Of a stretch of DNA of 64,000 bases, positions 24,101 to 35,981 are shown one piece after another (position 1 is the stretch's first letter; every line of letters starts with the position of its first letter). Under the pieces are notes generated by a model that saw nothing but the letters and a program-made list of their open reading frames with translations, did no database searches and was not told the origin of the DNA. The translations under genes were made by a program, and so were the position numbers. Location: NCBI GenBank assembly GCA_002102555.1, contig MCFL01000003.1:930001-994000 (forward strand), given 5' to 3'. Source of the DNA: Catenaria anguillulae PL171. Its lineage: Eukaryota > Blastocladiomycota > Blastocladiomycetes > Blastocladiales > Catenariaceae.

Positions 24101-25841
24101 TGCACTGCAGTGCGAGGTCAAGGGTCGGCAAACACTCGAGGAAAGCCTGGCTCACTATGTGCAGGGCGAGTCGCTCTCGGGCGACAACAAGTACCGGTGC
24201 TCCACGTGCAACAACCTCGTTGATGCTGTCAAGTCTACCCATGTGGGAACATTGCCAACCAACTTGATTTTCCACTTGAAGCGGTTCGAGTTTGACATGG
24301 AGTTCTTTCACCGCATCAAAATCAACGACCGGTTCGAATTTCCACCAACGATTGACATGCGGCCGTACTTGACACCGGCAGGTCGTGCCGCCACGCCCGG
24401 CTCGGCCGCTGATCCAGGGGAAACCAAGTATGATTTGACGGGTGTACTCGTGCACATGGGTACCTCCGAGTCGGGCCACTATTACTCGTTTATTCGAGAC
24501 GCCGAGACCCTCGAATGGTTCCAATTCAACGACACGATCGTTTCGCCATTCCAAGTTGACCATTTACCCGAGGAGGCCTTTGGCGGTGGCAAAGCCAACT
24601 CGGCGTATATGCTCGTTTACCGACGCCGCGGGACCGCCGACGACCCAGCAACAGAGCAAGCCGCGGCCAAGGCGGCCATCCCCAAGGACACGCTCGAGGC
24701 CATTTACGAAACGAATGCAGAGTTGCGCTCCAACTTGTGTCTCTTTGATCGTCCGCTTGGCGAGCTTGTGCTCAACCTCGGCCAATTTGACCTGACCTCG
24801 TGGATCGTTCCCGTTGCGGCTTACTACGTTCGTGTTGCGCTCCGGGGCACGGACCGTACGCTCTTGACGCAGATATCGTCCTTGATTGCCGACTCCATCA
24901 CTCAGCCTTTGGCCGATTGGTTCTTGGGCTACTTTGTGGCCATCCCCCGGCCGTGGGCGGCCATTGCACACAATGTGATTGATGCGACATCCCCCGACAT
25001 CCGCGCCAACGTGGTCAACACGCTGTCGGCCGTGGTACGGCATCGCGCGAGCGATCTCGCCGTCCGCCAGTTTGCCTCTGTCCTGTCGCACACGTTTGTT
25101 GAGGTCGACTTGCGCCTTTGGTGGCGGACGTGCGATCAAATTTGCGTGCTCGCCCTTGCTGTACTCGACCGCGTGCCCAACGCATTCGAAAAGAACATTG
25201 CCAAGCTGATTAGCACCGTGACGGGCGATTGGGATCGGCAGAGTAAGACCAACATCATGGCAATCTCAAAGGCCAACTTGCGCCCAATCAATGTTCTTAT
25301 CCTGCGGGCTGTTTTCAACGCCGACTCGATGGACGTGCCTTCGCTTCTCTTTGTGTCCAACGACCGTCACGCATGTCTGTACTTTGTCCAACTCGCGGTT
25401 TACTGCCATGAATGGGTCGACCTCTTGGAGCCTCTCACGGCCATTGCGAAAAAGTTTGGTGTTGCCGGGTCCATGTATATCGGGCTGGTTGGCGCCATCA
25501 AGTACATTCAAACGCCTGAGGCGCACCAGTTCTTGCGCCAAGCGTTCAAGGCCATCACCAGCGTGTCAACTCCCAAGGACCGTGAACTCGCAATTGGATG
25601 GCTCAAGTGGGTTGTGGAATCGGAAGCAAAGGAATTGAGCGAGATGGCGGGCATCACGATTGTGTTGGTGTTGTATATGCTGGCCGGTTGCGAGGAGACC
25701 TTGCCCGTTGTCCGGGTCACTGCCAACGTGTGGATGCTGCTTCGGGCTTCCCCGAGTCCGCTCGTCAAGGGCTATGTCACGCAGTTTTTGCAAGTCATTG
25801 GGGTGTTGGCTCCCAACCCACCCGCACCGGCTGGGCGTTGA
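18145..25841 (+). CDS. Giant ubiquitin-specific protease, USP9X/USP34 class
   Basis: Exons: 18145-18947, 19023-19194, 19266-19946, 20037-23768, 23850-25841 (introns of 75, 71, 90 and 81 nt); about 2459 aa. Order: acidic disordered N-terminus with Asp/Glu runs; a long helical repeat scaffold; a ubiquitin-like fold at about 1146-1235 (LVLTIRPNGTNV ... IQVMIRPLK); two near-identical UIM-like motifs at about 1260 and 1308 (KLKALQVSS, MLEALQVSY); further helical repeats; then the USP catalytic domain. The Cys box is GLVNQGATCYQNSLLQHFF (Cys about 1726), followed by QMDVDEFYNQLFDRLE, a CxxC of the zinc finger (YRCSTC), and the His box LTGVLVHMGTSESGHYYSF (His about 2006). All catalytic elements are present. 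A C-terminal helical extension follows. Family members cleave ubiquitin from substrates in endocytic, Wnt-like and genome-stability pathways. Intron 1 is a multiple of three with no stop, so it could be retained. Confidence 0.92.
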
Positions 25842-26093
25842 GTTTGGCGTGGTCCATGCATGCAGATGCGGCGGGGGAAGCAGACGAAGAAAACAGAATT
25901 TATCAAGTGTAGTATACCTCCGAAATAGTTCCATGTCCCCCGCTCGTCGTCGTTGATTGGTCTTGTCGTTCCTGGTCCTGTGTACATTTAACCATTCTAT
26001 TCAGGCGATTCTCACTTGAATGTCTATTTACACACGGTTCACAGCACGGTTGCGTTGCATTGATTACCGTTTCAATATCCACACACACGGGAA
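25842..26093. other. Convergent 3' flank between deubiquitinase and CDK7 genes
   Basis: A 250-bp convergent intergenic stretch that must hold both 3' untranslated regions. No gene seen. Confidence 0.5.
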
Positions 26094-27420
26094 TCATCCA
26101 AGCTTGAGTTTCCTCACTGGTGTCACTTCCACCTCCTTTCCACGCCCATTCACAATCGTCATGGATGCCGCCCGCTTCAACTGTGGCCGTCCCTGCTCGG
26201 CTGCCACGTGTTGCTCGTGTCGATGGGGCTTGGGCAACATTTGGGGCGCCGTCGGCGCGGGCGCATCGACAAAATAAGCTGCCGCCAATGCTTCCTCTGC
26301 CGCTGGCCGCGCATTTGGGTTCAACGTCAAGAGCCGATCCAGCAGCGACAGTGCCTGATCCGACGCGGCAGTAAACAGCTCGCGCAAGGGAGTAGGCGGG
26401 TGCATTTCGAATCTCATGCCCTTTGCCAAGTCGGCGAATCCGGGCCAGGTCAGTTCCGTGGGTGTGCCGCGTGCCTTGAAGATGAGGTGCAGCTGGTCGA
26501 GGTCGCGCTCGCCGGGAAGGAATGGGATGCGAAGCATGAGTTCCGCAAAGATGCATCCGGCGGACCACATGTCGACAGAGTAGGCGTAGTGTCGGGCGGA
26601 GAGAAAGAGTTCGGGTGGGCGGTACCAGCTATGATTTATCGGAAGCAATGGCGATTGGGTTAGACAAGGATCGTGGTGGTCGAGCGGCAGAGCGAAAGCG
26701 TGACAGACATGGTAATTACTTGAGCAGACATTGGCCGAGTGAGATTTGGATCTTGACCAAAGTCGCGAGCAAGACCGAAATCGGCAAGTTTGAGCTGGCC
26801 GTCGCGGCCAATGAGCAAGTTGTTAGGCTTCAAATCCTGAGAACACACACACACCAGCGAGGAATTGGTCACCACAAACGAGAAAGTTCAGAGCACACCA
26901 GTAGATTTATGACGAACTCGATGCAGCACCCAATTCTTGTGGCACCAAGCAATCCCTCGCAACATCATGAGCATCCACGACTTGATATCGGCGTCCTTGA
27001 AAGTGAGCGACTTGTCCTTGATGACCTTTTCCAGGTCTGTGTCGAGGTACTCGAGGACCAGATTGAGCGACATGCCATTCCGATACACGTCAATCAACTA
27101 CACAACCCAAACGGCCGCCGTGGATTCTCCTCTTCACGTCAATCATGTGGTCAATTGCATGGCTCGAGGTTGGAGACAGACAGACATACATCAACCACGT
27201 TGGGATGATGCAGCTCCTGCAACACCTTGAGCTCGCGAATCGCAGAAAGATCCATGCCCATGTCCGACTGCATCATGAGGCCCACACGAATCTCCTTGAT
27301 GGCTACGGTGCGCTGCGTTTGCGTGTCGAAGCCGCGGTACACCTTGGCATAGGTACCCTCGCCGACCTTGACGTCGCGCCGGTACCGTTGGCCCTTTTGC
27401 TCGGCGGTTATGGGTGGCAT
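26094..27420 (-). CDS. CDK7: Cyclin-dependent kinase 7 / Kin28-type kinase
   Basis: Exons (5'-3'): 27420-27190, 27097-26918, 26836-26709, 26628-26094; introns of 92, 81 and 80 nt; 357 aa, close to human CDK7 (346). Glycine loop [11 protein letters not shown] (20-30), Lys42 in AIKEIR, HRDLKPNN with Asp138, DFGLARDFG from Asp156, and a T-loop Thr170 in [10 protein letters not shown], the position of the activating Thr in human CDK7. [21 protein letters not shown] and [16 protein letters not shown] are characteristic of CDK7/Kin28 and not of other CDKs. With cyclin H and Mat1 it would phosphorylate the RNA polymerase II CTD in TFIIH and activate other CDKs. The joint between exons 3 and 4 is the one doubtful point: the only phase-compatible GT-AG pair gives QVITIWYR where the family has QVVTRWYR. 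Confidence 0.9.
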
Positions 27421-28072
27421 CGTCAGTTGTTATTTTGGCGGGTTCGGAGGAATTGCAGAGAGTGAACTGAGTGATTGAAATGCATTGGAATGGCATGGAT
27501 AGAAAATAGTTATCATTCGTCTGGACGTGAAAGCAGTCAACCAAGTCGTCGGAGTAAATAACGTCCACCAAGAAGGGATCAGCACCCATCCGAAATCCAC
27601 GTCCACTGTCCGGGCAACGGCCGAGTGACGTCGTTACAACAGCTACAGTGGATGAGTATGTGCGAGGAATTGTATGTATCGAAATACCCACGGTACACAG
27701 AAACGGCTACACAAACAAAATGAATGCTCTGGACTGGCAAAGGTAACCAAGAATTATGCAAGATCAACAAAAGATTTGGTGATGATGACGAATTGCGACT
27801 GGGTTATCTGAGGGGCGATTGGAGAGGATTACGTTGCAAAGAGTATCGAGAATTGTGGAGTACGGGTAGCCAAATAAACAAGTAGCAAAATAAGAAACAG
27901 AACAGGGGTGTCCATGACAGAAGGTGTTGGCAAGTGGGAATGAGAGGGCAGGAACAGAACACTAGGTGAAGAATGAGCAAGAAAAATGAAATGAGAGTAT
28001 TTACAAATGTACAAACGTCGAGTTGGGGACCCGCCCCAATCATGCCGCGATTGTCGAGCCAAAGGTCGTTCG
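27421..28072. other. Intergenic region between CDK7 and guanylyl cyclase genes
   Basis: About 650 bp, moderately AT-rich for this window, with no frame of coding-like composition. It should carry the CDK7 promoter and the 3' flank of the cyclase gene. Confidence 0.5.
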
Positions 28073-31000
28073 TTAGATGCCAGGCTGCTGAGGCGCGTCA
28101 GCAGCTTGCTCGGGCTGAATCAAGACAGAGGACGAATCTTGCTGCTCCGAGACTTTGCCCAGTCCAAAGCTGAACGCTGATTCTTCCTCGCCTTGCGATC
28201 CAGAGTCATCCAGCTGCTCGTCCGCGGTCGTCAGGTTCACGCCATCCATTCCCAACCCAGCCCCAACCAGGCTCAAGTCTTTTGGATGTTGCTCTAATTC
28301 ATCGGTCACAACCGGAGAAGTAGCAGCATTTTGCTCAGCGGCAACGTCTAAGGGGGGAGCGACCGTGACGATAGGTGGCGCGACCGCGCCGGCTGCAGCG
28401 GTCTTGGCTTTGCCAGGAATCGGGAATTCAGGCGTGAAACCCTCCATATCCTTGAGGAAGTAGGCCTTGAACGTTCCTTTGCCCTGCGATTGAACCAAAC
28501 AACCAATGTCAGCATTAAATCCAAGTGAGACAGAAAATGGGTGGGCACGCACCGGCACAATGACGTCGCCCCTTGCTTCACAACTGAACCCGCCCATCTT
28601 TTCCAAGCGACGATACGTTGGATCCGATAATTGAATTTTCATTGGCACGCCCGCCGACTCCATCTTGTTTGCAATCGTGACAGTGTCGCCAAACAAGCAG
28701 TAGCGTGGCATCTTGCGGCCGACCACGCCGGCAACGACAGGGCCGAATGAATTCCCACACGCATCCGCAACTGTGCATCGGGCCGCCCGGGCACCTTGAT
28801 GGACGACACGGCCTTCATCAAGTGCAAAGCGAGCTTGGCAATCTCCTTGACGTGATTGTTTCCGTTGGGTCGGGCACCCAGAAGCGCACATGTACGCATC
28901 GCCAATGGTCTCGACCTTGTACACATCGTACAGTCCAATGATGTCGTCAAATGCCATGTACAGATTGTTGAGCAAGCTGACAACCTCGAGGGCGCCAATC
29001 CCGACGAGATTTCGGTGAACCCGACCAGGTCCGTGTACAGTACAGTGACATCGGTAAACGTACGCGGCGTCACTGGCTCGCCATTCATGAGCTGGTCAGC
29101 GATCGATGCCGGCAAGATCTGCCAATGAGATTGCGGGTTTGGAACCGCTCCGGTCCAATTGGCTGATGAGCGCTTCCATCTCGGCCTGCTTTTCCTGGCG
29201 GTGTGCTTGATGCGTTCCTCGCGGCCAAGTTTGTCCTCGAGGTTTTGAATGATACCCGTGAAGAGCACGACCGATCCTTCTTCGCGCACCTCGAAAGGTT
29301 GAGGAACACGGGGAACTCGGACCCATCCTTGCGGCGCGCAAAATCTTGCCGTCCAGTGCCAATAATCTTGCGCTGGCCCGTCTTGAGATAGTGTTTAAGG
29401 TAGCCGTCGTGCTTCCAGGCGTGCGCCACGGGCGTGATGATCTTAACATTTTGGCCAATGATTTCCTCGGCCTTGTATCCAAACATTTTCTCTGTGAATC
29501 GGATGAGGAATGTGAATGACTGAAATCCAACGTTACTGATGTTCATGCCAACATACCTGCTGCCAAATTGAACCTTGTAATGAGACCATTTGGCGAAATG
29601 GAAACCACGGCATCCACAACCGTGTTGAGGACAGACCCAAGTAACCTGCGCTCGGCCAACGACTTGCGGTCCGCCAGACGAATCGACTTGTTGACGAGAT
29701 ACTCCTTGTGCATAAATTGGACCAGTTCCGACATGGCCGTGTCGTGGCTCTTACGCAAGTCCCTGCGCTCCGACTCGTGAGCGAGATCCATCTCCTCGTA
29801 CCGCGTCTTGATGGCCAGCTCGGTCGCGCGCATATTGTCTCGGTGGGCATACGCCAGCTTGCGCCTGTCCTCCTTTTGGCGCGCGTGCATGTTCTTTTGG
29901 TTGTCTTGCATTTGCGTCCAAAGTGCATTGGCCTTGCCGTACTCTTCCGACATGAGCTGTTGCACGGCCTCCTCGGCGGCTTTCACCTCGGCCTCGGTGT
30001 CGTCGCTCGTCACGGTCTCGGCCACACCGCCTTCGTTGCTTTGCATCCCAGAAAGCCCCGAAATGCCCGTGAGCCCCGTCATGCCCGATTCGGCCGACCC
30101 GACCGACGATCTCGAATCATCCCTCGCCAAGCCCTTGCCGCTGACCATGCTCGAGTCGCTGGCACTTGCCTCGGAATTCAACTCTGCCAACTTGAGCAGC
30201 TCGGCACCCAACCCGTCGCGCCACTTCTTTTGCCGGGCACTGCTCATGTTCTTGTGCTGCTTGACGAGCTGCACAAGCTGGCCCTTGTGCGTGGCCTTGA
30301 GCTTGCGCAACTCGACGTGCTTGAGTCCTGTGAGCCGAAGCAGTTGGACTTTCTCACGAGCGTGCTCGAGCGCGTCCGTGAGCAAGATCATTTCGAGCTT
30401 TTGCTTGTGCTCGAGCTCGCCCATTTCGCGCAGCTGGTCAATGTTGACGGCGGCTATTTCGGCCATGGACTTGGATTCCGTTTCGAAGCGTTCCTTTCGG
30501 TGCGTCAGTTCGGCTTGTTGCGTGTCGCGAAGCTGGTCGGCAGCCAATCTAGACAAGGCGCGGACATGGCCGAAGTGGGTGAGTGACTGGTTGAGAAAAA
30601 TCTGCGAGCCGATTCCAACAACAAAAAAAAGCGAACGTACTTGTCGGCATTCTTTTGATGCGCCAATTTGGTTTCCCAATCAAACACCACCTCCTCGCGC
30701 AACAAGTCGTTCTTGACGTTAGTCAGTTCCAAGTCCAGCACCGCACGCTGACTCTTGATCCTGCGCTCCTGGCTAACAAGCAAATTGTCCCTTTGCCTGC
30801 GATGCTTGCTCTCCACCAGCTGCAACAACTGGTCGAGCCGGCGCCGGTGCTGCTCGCTTGCCTCAAGCACGGCATCGGCTGTTTGCTTGACCTTTTCTTG
30901 GTGCTTGATCTTGATGTATCGCGTCTTTGCCTCCTTATATGACCGCTTGTTGGTCAGCTTGCCGGCCTTGCGTACTTTGCGCTCGGTAAACAGCTCGACA

Positions 31001-31762
31001 AATGCAGCCTCGAGACGTGCGATTTCGTCCATTTGGCGCTTGAGCAAATTGTTGACTTCCATTTCGTCGGCACGGTTGAAAAACTGTTCTTCTTCCTGTT
31101 TTTTTTTTTGTCCAGCGGTCAGCAAAAAGTCGTATCACATCCGATGGACTTCGCAAAAAAAAAAAATGTACCTTTCCATGCACCTCCTGCTCGCCCACAT
31201 TAATATTCGACTCCATGCGCTCCACATCGTTCCTTAGCTGCGTATACATGCGCTGTGCAGTGTCGTCCATGGCCAACTTCCATGCGGAAATCGGATCATC
31301 GGGATCCATCTCGCACTGAAAGTGAATGGGCATGGTCATGTCCGAGCCGGCACCAGTGGATACGCCCACCATGGAAGGCGTCCGCATGGCCGCTTGCGAC
31401 CCAGACATCATCATGCTGCCCTTGCGGTTGTCTTGTTGTTGGGCCGCCTGCGGTGACGACGCGGCCGCGGCGGTGGGTTTGGCAATGGGACATCCACCAA
31501 CGCCCGCTTGAGAAGTCGCGGCGCCAGGAGCAGTGACGGGCGCGGCTTGCACGGGCGTTCCCGCACCAACGTCGGCCGTGTTATTGTACTTTGTGACGCG
31601 CGGCGACGCCCCGGGAATCCCCGATGGCGGCGGAATGATGCCATTGGGTGCCGCCGAAGATGTGGCCACAGGCGCGGGGCGGGATCCTGAGCCAGAGTGG
31701 AGTGTTGATGCGGATCCAGACGAGGTGCCTGGTTTGCCGCCCGAGCGATGATGCGTCGACAT
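28073..31762 (-). CDS. Soluble-type guanylyl cyclase with coiled coils and PAS domain
   Basis: Exons (5'-3'): 31762-31172, 31095-30637, 30586-29557, 29491-28553, 28483-28073; introns 76, 50, 65 and 69 nt. Order: Ser/Gly/Pro-rich N-terminus (1-160); long charged coiled coils, broken by a Ser/Gly/Thr linker; a PAS domain (GLITRFNLAAEKMFGYKAEEI ... FARRKDGSEFPVFLNL); a linker helix; a class III cyclase domain; an acidic disordered tail. Visible cyclase residues: VTVLYTDLVGFT (first metal Asp), YKVETIGDAYM (Glu for guanine, second Asp), MPRYCLFGD (Cys for guanine). These predict GTP, not ATP, as substrate. No membrane segment is seen. The catalytic exon changes frame about seven times (near 29295, 29197, 29100, 29000, 28878, 28867 and 28743). 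Nearly all look like one missing base in a run of two to four identical bases, and the text on either side is highly conserved. Blastocladiomycetes use cGMP in zoospore motility, which is a plausible setting. Confidence 0.85.
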
Positions 31763-32936
31763 GATATCGAATATGGCTGTGGGGGGGTGGAAATCGGGTT
31801 GCGATCGCGCGGTGTCTAGGTGGATGTGCGATGGAGGTCAGTGTGTGGCAGTGCGAAGTGCATGTGTCGTGGTGTTCGGCGGCATACACAAGCAATGGGT
31901 TCGGCGAGGAATCAAAGTCTTCAGATCTCTCTCTCAAGTGCAAACTGAGTGGAGCGCCGCGAATCGGGTGCGAGCTGGGCGAAAAAGGATGCTGGAGAGC
32001 TGGGGCGAAAGGAATGACGCGATGCAAATGGAAATGCGTCAAGTTTGTATATACGTACGTATCAAGGGAAAGGATATTGATGGTCGAGCAGAATCGACCA
32101 GTGTATGAGAGCAAAGAGCCGAGGCGGGTGGTGCCAGCTATCTGAAAACAGATTGGCGATTGGCCGATGGCCGCCTGAGAACCTTTGAATCGAGTGCAAC
32201 AAAAGTCAGCGTTGTGCAGGTTTTGAGTTTGACTTGTGCTTTAACGGGCCTGGTGACCTGGTAGGGGAACAGTGGATCGAAAGGAGTGTCCAAAGGTGGG
32301 AAAAAAGTGTGAACAAAAACGCGCTACGATACCCTTCATTGTTGATGACGCGTTTCTCTAATCATTTCAAGATGTACACCGAATTCCAAACCGCAATGAT
32401 AGAATTAATAGATTCAAATAAAGTCATCATGATCGCAAAACCGGTCGATCCTTGATCGGGATGGCATGTCGGTGAGCGCAAGACAGCACGGAGGCAAGAG
32501 CAAGAGATTCAACGCAAACACGTGCACATGATGGCTGAGGGCAGCATTGAAGGAAAGAGGATTGAACGCGGGATGGGGGGCAGTGCACAACAGAATGAAA
32601 ACGCAAAATGTGGATTCGCTGATATGCAACGTGGAGAACGGGGAAATGGGAAGCGGCTCGACGACGTCAGAAGACAAGAAGGACAACATAACCGAATAAA
32701 TAACAACAAGTCAAGGCGAGAAAATCAAATCGTAAAGGAGCGGCAAAAGTGCGTTGCGAGAAAACCAAAGCAGCAACATGCAATCAAGCAAAAGAAGAGG
32801 ATGCAAAGTTTGCCATCGGCGATGGCTCGTCAATAAATAAGAAATGAAAGAGAAACACAAGTGTGACAAAAGTCAAAGGCCCCATCATCGGACCCGGCCA
32901 CGGTTCGCCTCCCGGCGCTCTGTTCCCACCCCAAGC
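31763..32936. other. Intergenic region upstream of guanylyl cyclase gene
   Basis: About 1.2 kb. The frames here are short and overlap. The part at 32300-32850 is purine-rich on the plus strand (A/G runs), like the 3' flanks of other minus-strand genes in the window. It probably contains the cyclase promoter and the 3' flank of the next minus-strand gene. Confidence 0.45.
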
Positions 32937-34507
32937 TTACTTGCCAAACACCCACTTGCTCTTCCCCTCACGCACCCGCTGCGGCGTTCCCCGAAACAAG
33001 TACGGCGACTGAGGAACCTTGTTAGGCTGCTGCTCACGCCCCCGCGCCACATTCGCCGCCCGCGCATCGGCGGTCACTTGCGCGCGTGCGGTTCGCCTTT
33101 TCGGGCGTCCCGGGAGCGGACCGGGCATTTGCCGACGCGCCACTTGCCATAGCCGCAAAGTCCAACCTTGTTCTTGCCGGCTTGGAAATGGCCAAATGGT
33201 GGTCTTCGGGGACGGGTGCAAGCGGCGAGGCGGTGCCGCTTGTGATCCCCATACGCGATCCGGATTGCGGTTTGGAGGGTGTTGAGCCGCCAGCGTGCGT
33301 GGCTGGGCGCGGCAGGGAGGTGATTGCGCGCAAGGCAGCCGTGGTTGATGCAGATGATGAAGAGGCGGCGGCGGATGTAAGTGGTGCAGAGGTCGCAAGT
33401 GGGGATGAAGGCACGGGTGGGTGCTGATGATGGTGGGGGTGATGATGGGAATGATGCTCGTATGCTTGCGAGGAAGATGCCGACGTCGACGAGCTAAACG
33501 CGTCTCATCGTATCTTGGGTACATGAGTGCTTCCATCTCCAAATTGTGCAAACAAAACGACATACCCGGCCACGTTTGCAAACAATCTTCGCTTTCCGGG
33601 CACCTCCTCTCCCCTCTCCTCGGCAACTCTCATGAACCTAGGCCGACTACCCGGCGTGCCCTTGGCCGGCATCCACCTCCTTGGTGTCTGCAACCCAACG
33701 TGAACAGGTGCCTCTGGCTGCGGCGCCGCTGCCAAGCTAGGATCTTCCACATCCACCTCCTCAATGACAACCATCTTGTCTGGGCTTGGCTTGTACATGT
33801 GACTCTTGAAAAACGGCGACGGCTTACATGGCAATGGCGCAAGCGCCTGACGAATGTTGGCGCTTGCTGACGCCCTGAGCGGAGTCATGGCCGACGGGGA
33901 CGTGGGCGACAAGTTCCAAGCATACTTTGAAGGGAACGAAAACGAAGGCGTTTTCGCGGGCGTGCGCGCCACGGGCGAGTCCACGTCCATGGGTACGGAT
34001 CCGCCAGGTGTGGCCGTGAGCAAGTGACCGACAACAACGCGTCGTGAGAGAGCCAAGCGTGACGTGAGCCGGCGTTTGCGCGGGGTAGGGGAGGGGCCAT
34101 CGGTCTCGTCGTCATCGCAGTCCATGTCATCATCGTCGTCGTCACCCAGGGCGCGTTTGCGTGCCGGGTTGATGCCGCCGTGGATGATGGGCGTGCAGGG
34201 TTGGTTGAATGGGTTGGGGCGTGGGCGCGAAGGCGTGGCGCTGGTTGGCGGGCGCGGAAGTGGGCCAAATGGGCCGGGAGCGGGAGCGGGACGCGAAGTA
34301 GCTGTGGGATCGGCGTTGGCGTTGGAGTCAAGCGACGACGATTCGGCGGCGGCGGCTGGGTCCGGGTGGAAGCCAAAAGGTGGGATGGCGCTGTGATGGC
34401 GGTGGGTGGTGGTGGAGGAGCTGTGGGGGTGCCGGTGGATGAGCACCAAAGGCCCCGTGACGCTGCTGCTGCTGAGGTTTGCGAGGTGTTTGGAATGCTG
34501 TGTTCAT
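32937..34507 (-). CDS. Hypothetical disordered, probably nuclear, protein
   Basis: Two exons with a 72-nt intron (33565-33494, GTATGT...TTTAG, phase 2): the first from an ATG near 34507 or within the open frame from 34449, the second to the stop at 32937. About 500 aa, mostly disordered: Pro/Ala/Ser-rich start, an Asp run (LGDDDDDDMDCDDDE), a basic PRKRRL cluster, a conserved-looking stretch (RRWMPAKGTPGSRPRFMRV), a His-rich run just after the intron, and a C-terminus SPYLFRGTPQRVREGKSKW. Frame shifts by one near 33095; both sides look coding and the second ends naturally. The join at the 5' end is also uncertain. No domain recognised. Acidic-then-basic composition with short Thr-Pro and Ser-Pro sites suggests a phospho-regulated nuclear protein; this is inference only. 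Confidence 0.5.
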
Positions 34508-35981
34508 GGTGTGATGGCGTGGCGTGGTGATCCGTCGGTTTAGTTCAGTTGAGGTTGGATGAGAGTGCGAGAGTGGAGTCGTGCGTGCGTCTAAGGCAGA
34601 GGACGGCAGAGAGTGTCAGCCAATTGATGCCATCTCACTGCACTTCACCTTGCCGCGCCACCGTCGTGGGAACCATGCTGGCGGCGGCGGAAGCGGCGGG
34701 CGGTACCGACATGAAAACGGAATCGGAAACGGTGTGTACCCAGGCCACCAAGTCTTTCGGAGGACGCGTCGAGCTACTGTGCTAGGCCAGTCGTTTTGGT
34801 GTTCGGAGGGGCAGGTGATTGGCCGCGACTTGGCACAAGGCGACAAGAACAGGAAGGTGGCAGCTGGAAACTGGGCCTGGACTCTGCAGCGTGGAAGAGG
34901 GCACGGAGACAAGCGCGGGGCTCGCAAGGGGGTGGGCAGGGGGCCACCACGGTCTTGTTGATTGATCGCTAGCGTTGTGATCCGGATGGGATCAAAAGGG
35001 CGTGCTTTCCGCGGGAAACGGTAAATCAAGCAACGAACGAAATCTTAACTCCACACCAATAGGGGGTTACAAATTAAATGTGGACTCGAGGGGGGAGCTT
35101 CTGAGCGGGAGAAGGATTGTTGCTGGCTTATTCGTCTGATCGACACATTCCCATTTCAATTTGGTTTCTTGGACGGCACGGCACGAGGGCGGCGGGCTTG
35201 TGCTTTTAATATCTTGCACCGGCACCCATGCAAGGCAAAGGTATATGCTCACAAACATCCAAAGCGCACACCTACATATCGACTAGCGAGGATCGACGCA
35301 AGTAGGGCGGGGGCATCATTGTGGGGATGCGTGGGTCGTTCAGGCTCCCATCGATCTCTTTCCACACTTTCCAGAAGACAAAGCCGCTTACATCGATTCA
35401 TTGAAGCATTGATGAAAGACAGGTGTAGTATAGATGGCCGTATTTCTATCGTGCACGCTTGTCAAACGGATCCCCATCGTCGAGGATCATCGCGTTGACT
35501 ACATACTTCGCCTCTTTGTTTATCGACCCAACGTCGACCAGGACCAGGACCTATGGAGTCGTGAGAAAGCCATGGACAGACACTCGCCCGCATGGCTTCG
35601 TGGGCCCAACTCAATATAGCTGCACGAGACGCGAGACAGTCACGGCGAGCTGCGCAGGAGGAATGGCAAAACCCACGACTCTCGTTCACAGCGGCAGGAC
35701 GTGGACCCAGGTGGGCCATCGGATCCACGGCACCAATTCTTGACTGGAAAATGCGCCATGTCTCCAATGTATGGCTGAAAGTGACTGGTGCCGACCACCC
35801 GAGCTTTCGGGAGAAGGATTGCCGACCACGCCTTTGGGAGAGGGATGTTTGTTCGTGGGAACAATCACGTGCAAGTCACGCCTCACTGAAAACATGACAG
35901 ATCGACGGCGCCGCTAATTGATCACTCACCAATGCACAGTGACCAACCCTCTCCCTTACTGACACCGCCCCAACCCACAGG
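34508..35981. other. Long intergenic stretch
   Basis: About 1.5 kb with only short frames of unnatural composition. Its right end (35957-35981) reads CTTACTGACACCGCCCCAAC followed by CCACAG, a good match to a branch point, pyrimidine tract and 3' splice site. An upstream exon may therefore be hidden here that I could not locate. Confidence 0.35.

Noticed and set aside
30587-30636. Apparent hydrophobic segment (SLFFVVGIGSQIFL) in the cyclase, as if a membrane helix
   Set aside because: It lies in the 50-nt intron between coiled-coil exons; removing it joins the coiled coil smoothly.
32937-33626. 229-codon frame read as one separate minus-strand gene
   Set aside because: Its 5' two thirds are His/Pro/Arg-rich shadow text over the intron and the other exon frame; only its last ~50 codons fit the two-exon gene.
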